From: Lachnospiraceae bacterium
Lineage (GTDB): Bacteria; Bacillota; Clostridia; Lachnospirales; Lachnospiraceae
Reading direction: 5' to 3'
Length of the DNA: 64,000 bases
NCBI GenBank assembly: GCA_022647575.1
Contig: JALCKY010000004.1
Coordinates: 1 to 64,000, forward strand
The notes below the pieces were generated by a model that had not been told where the DNA came from, searched no databases, and was given only the letters and a program-made list of their open reading frames with translations. Each line of letters starts with the position of its first letter. Position 1 is the first letter of the stretch. Made by a program: the position numbers and the translations under genes. Shown piece by piece: positions 61,032 to 64,000 of the stretch.

Positions 61032-61061
61032 TTTTGCTATTTTTCTAAAAAAGGAGCCTCT

Positions 61062-61742
61062 ATGAACACAGAATCTTTAAATGAGGAAGTCCTGAATCTG
61101 AAAAAGGAAAAGCTCATCCGCATTTCCGCGGATCTCTTTCTAAAAAAAGGAATTGATTCGGTGCGAATGGTTGATATTGCGGAAGCTGCCGGCATCGGCG
61201 TCGCCTCCCTGTACCGTTATTTCGGCACGCGCACGGCCATCGCCATTGAAGCCGGCTCCCTCCTCTGGAAGGACGTGCAGAAACAGTTTTCCGATACATT
61301 TTCCTCCGATTCCTATCAAAAGCAGACCGGCTATTCCCAGATTGAATCCCAGTACGGTTTCATGCTGAAATTCTATCGTGACCGGCCGGAATTTGTCCGT
61401 TTCCTGGATGCCTTCGACCGGCTGATGCTGACCGAGAAAGTCCCCGTGGAAAACCTTGCAGGATATGAGGCGAGCATCTTCGATCTTGAGAAAATGTTCC
61501 TGGATTCCTGCGAACGGGGCCTGCAGGACGGAAGCATCCGTCCGGGCCTTGACTACCGGACTGCCTACCTTGCCTCCGCCCATGCCATGAATGCCCTGGC
61601 CGAAAAGATCGCCCGCGGGCCGATCCTGTCCGGAGATGATTTTTCCAGTATTGAAACAGAGCCTGCCATGCTGATGAAGCTTCTTCTGTATTACTTGAAA
61701 GCGGATCAGAAACGTCCGGGAAGAACCGGAAGAAATCAATAA
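61062..61742 (+). CDS. TetR-family repressor of the symporter operon
   Basis: A 226-residue TetR regulator with HTH (MVDIAEAAGIGVASLYRYFG) and a helical C-terminal ligand domain. AAAAGGAGCCTCT precedes the ATG. Two overlapping palindromes cover its promoter, so it autoregulates, and the GPH-type symporter gene 25 bases downstream is in the same operon. The inducer is probably a sugar or glycoside carried by that symporter (inference). Confidence 0.9.
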   Translation: MNTESLNEEVLNLKKEKLIRISADLFLKKGIDSVRMVDIAEAAGIGVASLYRYFGTRTAIAIEAGSLLWKDVQKQFSDTFSSDSYQKQTGYSQIESQYGFMLKFYRDRPEFVRFLDAFDRLMLTEKVPVENLAGYEASIFDLEKMFLDSCERGLQDGSIRPGLDYRTAYLASAHAMNALAEKIARGPILSGDDFSSIETEPAMLMKLLLYYLKADQKRPGRTGRNQ

Positions 61743-61767
61743 AAACAATGATTTGCGGAGGATCAAA

Positions 61768-63132
61768 ATGGAAACGAAGGAACTGAAACAGGCATCAAAG
61801 AAGATCATGTGGATTTTTGCAGTCGGTCAGCTGGGATGGTCCATGCTGTCAGGCATCGTTACCAGCTGGCTGGTCTATTTCTATCAGCCTTCTGAAGAGG
61901 TCGTCGCCAAGGGACAGCCTCTGTTTCTGCCGCAGGGTGCCGTTTTCATCGGGCTTACGATCATCGGTCTCATTGCCGCTGTCGGACGTATCTTCGACGC
62001 CGTGACGGACCCCTGGATTGCCGGGAAATCAGACCGCTGCAGAAGCAGGCTCGGACGCCGCATTCCTTTCATGCGCGCGGCAGCGATTCCACTCGGCATT
62101 GTCACCGTGCTGATTTTCTTCTCCCCTGTCAGCGGGACGAGCGGCATCAACGGTATCTTCCTTCTGATCATGGACCTGCTCTTCTATCTCTTCATGACCA
62201 TTTACTGCACGCCTTTCAATGCCCTGATTCCGGAACTGGGACGCACGCAGGAAGCCCGCGTCAACGTTTCCACTTACATTTCCTTTACCTTCATCATCGG
62301 TACGGCCACTGCATACCTTCTTCCGAATATTGCCGGATTCATGCAGCCTTCCCTCGGATACACGGGAAGCATCCGTGCTGCTGTCGGTATCCTTGCCGCC
62401 ATCGGCGTCGTCTGCATGCTGATCCCTGCATTTGCCATTAAGGAAGCCGATTATGCGGATACGACGCCCAGCGATACGCCGGCGTTCCGTTCGCTGGCAA
62501 AGACCTTCTCAAACAAAGAGTTCCAGAAATTCGTAGGATCCGATGTTCTCTACTGGATTGCCCTGACGCTGTTCCAGACCGGACTTCCGTTTTACATCAC
62601 CGTCCTGATGAAGCTTCCGGACAGCATGTCCTTCGCCCTGTTTGCACTGATGACCGGCGTGTCCGTCCTCTTCTATGTGCCTGTCAACTTCCTTGCGCGC
62701 AAGGTCGGAAAAAAGCGCCTGGTCACGGCTGCTTTCATTTTCTTCGCCTGCGTCTTCCTGCTGACATCCGTCTGCGGACTTTTCGGCATCTCCGGAATCG
62801 TCTGGGGCATCCTCATTTCATTTCTTGCTGCTGTTCCCATGGCCGTCCTCGGCATCCTGCCGCAGGCCATCGTCGCGGATATTGCGGAAGCCGACGGAAA
62901 GACAACCGGCGAGAACCGTCAGGGCATGTTCTATGCAGCCCGCACCTTTGCCTTCAAGCTCGGCCAGTCTGCCGCGATGCTGCTTTTCACAAGTCTGGCC
63001 CTGATCGGAACGAACGGCTTCGGCTACCGCGTGACAGCCGTTGTCGCCGCCGTGCTCTGCGTCCTCGGAGGAATCGTCCTCTTCTCCTACAACGAAAAGA
63101 AAGTGCTTTCAGTGATCGGAGCCGGGAAATAA
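61768..63132 (+). CDS. GPH-family sugar:cation symporter (MFS)
   Basis: A 454-residue membrane protein with twelve helices. The glycoside-pentoside-hexuronide:cation symporter signature is clear: GRIFDAVTDPWIAGKSDRC followed by the SRLGRRIPFMRA loop. Relatives import melibiose, xylosides or glucuronides with Na+ or H+. ATG 61768 follows GCGGAGGATCAAA. It is controlled by the TetR protein just upstream and ends at a strong terminator. No glycosidase is adjacent in the window. Confidence 0.9.
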   Translation: METKELKQASKKIMWIFAVGQLGWSMLSGIVTSWLVYFYQPSEEVVAKGQPLFLPQGAVFIGLTIIGLIAAVGRIFDAVTDPWIAGKSDRCRSRLGRRIPFMRAAAIPLGIVTVLIFFSPVSGTSGINGIFLLIMDLLFYLFMTIYCTPFNALIPELGRTQEARVNVSTYISFTFIIGTATAYLLPNIAGFMQPSLGYTGSIRAAVGILAAIGVVCMLIPAFAIKEADYADTTPSDTPAFRSLAKTFSNKEFQKFVGSDVLYWIALTLFQTGLPFYITVLMKLPDSMSFALFALMTGVSVLFYVPVNFLARKVGKKRLVTAAFIFFACVFLLTSVCGLFGISGIVWGILISFLAAVPMAVLGILPQAIVADIAEADGKTTGENRQGMFYAARTFAFKLGQSAAMLLFTSLALIGTNGFGYRVTAVVAAVLCVLGGIVLFSYNEKKVLSVIGAGK

Positions 63133-63154
63133 ACCTTCTCTCCAAACAGCCGAT

Positions 63155-63183
63155 AAAAAAAGGACCCGTCCGGGCCCTTTTTT
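63155..63183 (+). terminator. Terminator of the symporter operon
   Basis: AAAAAAGGACCC / GGGCCCTTTTTT stem with one mismatch, 22 bases past the symporter stop, with A/T tracts on both sides. It may also serve the convergent small gene at 63213. Confidence 0.8.
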
Positions 63184-63212
63184 CATACGCAGAAGCATGC
63201 AGTTTTCAATCG

Positions 63213-63419
63213 TTATTTTTTGTTTTTGGAAACCAGCAGGATAGCGACCGCCGCTGCAGCGACGCAGGCTGCGACAATCAGGATCACGGTGACCATCGGT
63301 ACCCCGGCGGAGGAAGAAGATGTCGGCTTGCTTTCCGGCAGGAGATCCGCAAACACATTCATGGCACTAAGTGCAAAAAGAGCAACGGAAGAAAAAAGCA
63401 TTGTGAGAATTTTTTTCAT
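63213..63419 (-). CDS. Small exported membrane-anchored protein
   Basis: A 68-residue protein: signal-like N-terminus (MKKILTMLFSSVALFALSAM), a short Ser-rich external segment (PESKPTSSSSAG), one C-terminal transmembrane helix (VPMVTVILIVAACVAAAAVA) and a basic end SKNKK. This looks like a tiny surface protein or the membrane-anchor remnant of a larger one; there is no LPXTG motif. AAGGAGTATAAAA is a good RBS. The region upstream holds a 22-bp tandem repeat. Function unknown. Confidence 0.7.
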   Translation of the reverse strand: MKKILTMLFSSVALFALSAMNVFADLLPESKPTSSSSAGVPMVTVILIVAACVAAAAVAILLVSKNKK

Positions 63420-63500
63420 TTTTATACTCCTTATCTGATTGCTGCTGCCTGATTTAAAGCATTTTCATTATACATGACTTTCCGTCATTTTACAATTTCC

Positions 63501-63610
63501 GGACAGACAGCGGATTCAGTTTGGGCAGACAGTGGATTCAGTCCGGGCAGACAGCGGATTCAGTCCGGGCAGACAGCGGATTCAGTTCAGGCAGCCAGTG
63601 GATGCACTTC
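63501..63610. repeat. Five 22-bp tandem repeats
   Basis: Units of 22 bases with consensus GGGCAGACAGCGGATTCAGT plus two variable bases, at 63501, 63523, 63545, 63567 and 63589. The inner three are nearly identical and the outer two diverged. They lie between two minus-strand genes, about 80 bases upstream of the small surface-protein gene. The unit length is not a multiple of three, so they are not coding repeats. Confidence 0.9.
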
Positions 63611-63630
63611 GCAATTCATTCAGGTTTTCT

Positions 63631-63987
63631 TCAGAGCATCCGGATTCCGTAAAGGATCAGCGTTCCGGCGGCATAGGAAATCAGGTTGAAGAAAAAAGAA
63701 CAGCGCCACGGATGAGGAAAATGCTCTCCCGCTTTCCGATAAACGGCACCTTCTGTCAGGATGACCGCCGCTTCGACGGCCAGAATAAAAAGGATGCGTC
63801 CGATTCCTTCATCCGGTTCCAGGCAGATGGCCAGCAGTACGGCCGGAGGATTCGTCAGGATATTGACGAGAAGCACCAGAAGATAATTCCGTGCCCCGCG
63901 GATACGGAAGAAAAAAGCTGCGCCTTCCTCCAGAAGGACGGTCAGTGCAAGGCAGATCAGAAGGGTACCGGGTACTCCGGAATTCAC
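63631..63987 (-). CDS. Small membrane protein of unknown function (possibly 5' truncated by the window edge)
   Basis: A hydrophobic frame of at least 118 residues with about four helices (LLICLALTVLLEEGAAFFF, YLLVLLVNILTNPPAVLLAI, ILFILAVEAAVILTEGAVY, FFFNLISYAAGTLILYGI). The frame stays open to the window edge, so GTG 63987 may not be the real start and the gene could begin outside. The NxxTNPPA motif in the second helix and two intramembrane Glu residues are notable. I do not recognise the family. Confidence 0.6.
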   Translation of the reverse strand: MNSGVPGTLLICLALTVLLEEGAAFFFRIRGARNYLLVLLVNILTNPPAVLLAICLEPDEGIGRILFILAVEAAVILTEGAVYRKAGEHFPHPWRCSFFFNLISYAAGTLILYGIRML

Positions 63988-64000
63988 GATGCTGCCCCGT

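Noticed and set aside
63501..63610. CRISPR array
   Set aside because: The 22-bp units are directly adjacent with no spacers, and no cas genes are present.

Overview
The window is a 64-kb stretch of a mid-GC anaerobic Bacillota genome, probably a gut or rumen Clostridia or Erysipelotrichia; the exact family cannot be settled from sequence alone. The evidence is strong AGGAGG-type ribosome binding sites, frequent GTG/TTG starts, lipobox-type binding proteins, YesM/YesN regulators, CWB2 cell-wall repeats, ETF-linked CoA metabolism and a Na+-pumping decarboxylase beta subunit. No rRNA, tRNA, CRISPR array, transposase or phage gene was recognised.

Layout. (1) 1-1017 (+): the tail of a PfkB-type sugar kinase and a class II ketose-bisphosphate aldolase. 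(2) 9798-1072 (-): a carnitine-operon-like CoA pathway in the order acyl-CoA dehydrogenase, crotonase, acyl-CoA dehydrogenase, class III CoA-transferase, acyl-CoA ligase, EtfB, EtfA, then a ChbG/YdjC deacetylase. (3) 11369-10116 (-): an ArsR-controlled thiol/Fe-S cluster (ferredoxin, thioredoxin-like protein, small ORF) with recognisable operators. (4) 12150-11431 (-): a protein resembling ferredoxin-dependent bilin reductases. (5) 22666-12230 (-): a sugar-utilisation operon of YesN, two ABC permeases, YesM, a solute-binding lipoprotein, a GH106-like glycosidase and a fucose/arabinose-isomerase-like enzyme. (6) 25963-22790: a large PAS hybrid kinase. (7) 29415-26227 (-): a TetR regulator with palindromic operators, two small membrane proteins and OadG/OadB-like decarboxylase subunits. 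(8) 29532-33906: sulfur/redox genes (CoA-disulfide reductase-rhodanese-TusA-DsrE fusion, Crp/Fnr regulator, thioredoxin) and a YczE-like membrane protein. (9) 36524-34047: oleate hydratase with a TetR regulator. (10) 46719-36601 (-): a 10-kb signalling operon of two hybrid kinases, a CheB-CheR-kinase-receiver fusion and a binding protein fused to a 5'-nucleotidase-like domain. (11) 46870-49302: a hemerythrin/PAS protein, a PAP2 phosphatase and a lone receiver. (12) 53865-49419 (-): a papain-like cell-wall peptidase, a double-glycine-leader peptide and an RyR-domain membrane protein. The peptidase and the lone receiver share an identical tandem-repeat promoter element. (13) 54093-55040: a dihydrouridine synthase. 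(14) 60890-55054: two more hybrid kinases. (15) 61062-64000: TetR plus a GPH sugar symporter, a small surface protein, a 22-bp tandem repeat and a membrane protein.

Two themes stand out. Six very large hybrid kinases carry receivers but no DNA-binding output, and three of them share a similar divergent sensor block. Four otherwise well-conserved genes (etfB, crotonase, a DUF2871-like gene and cheB-cheR) each carry a single-base frameshift, which is either scattered sequencing error or early gene decay. The best candidate for an undescribed system is the peptidase / GG-peptide / RyR operon with its shared repeat-controlled promoter.
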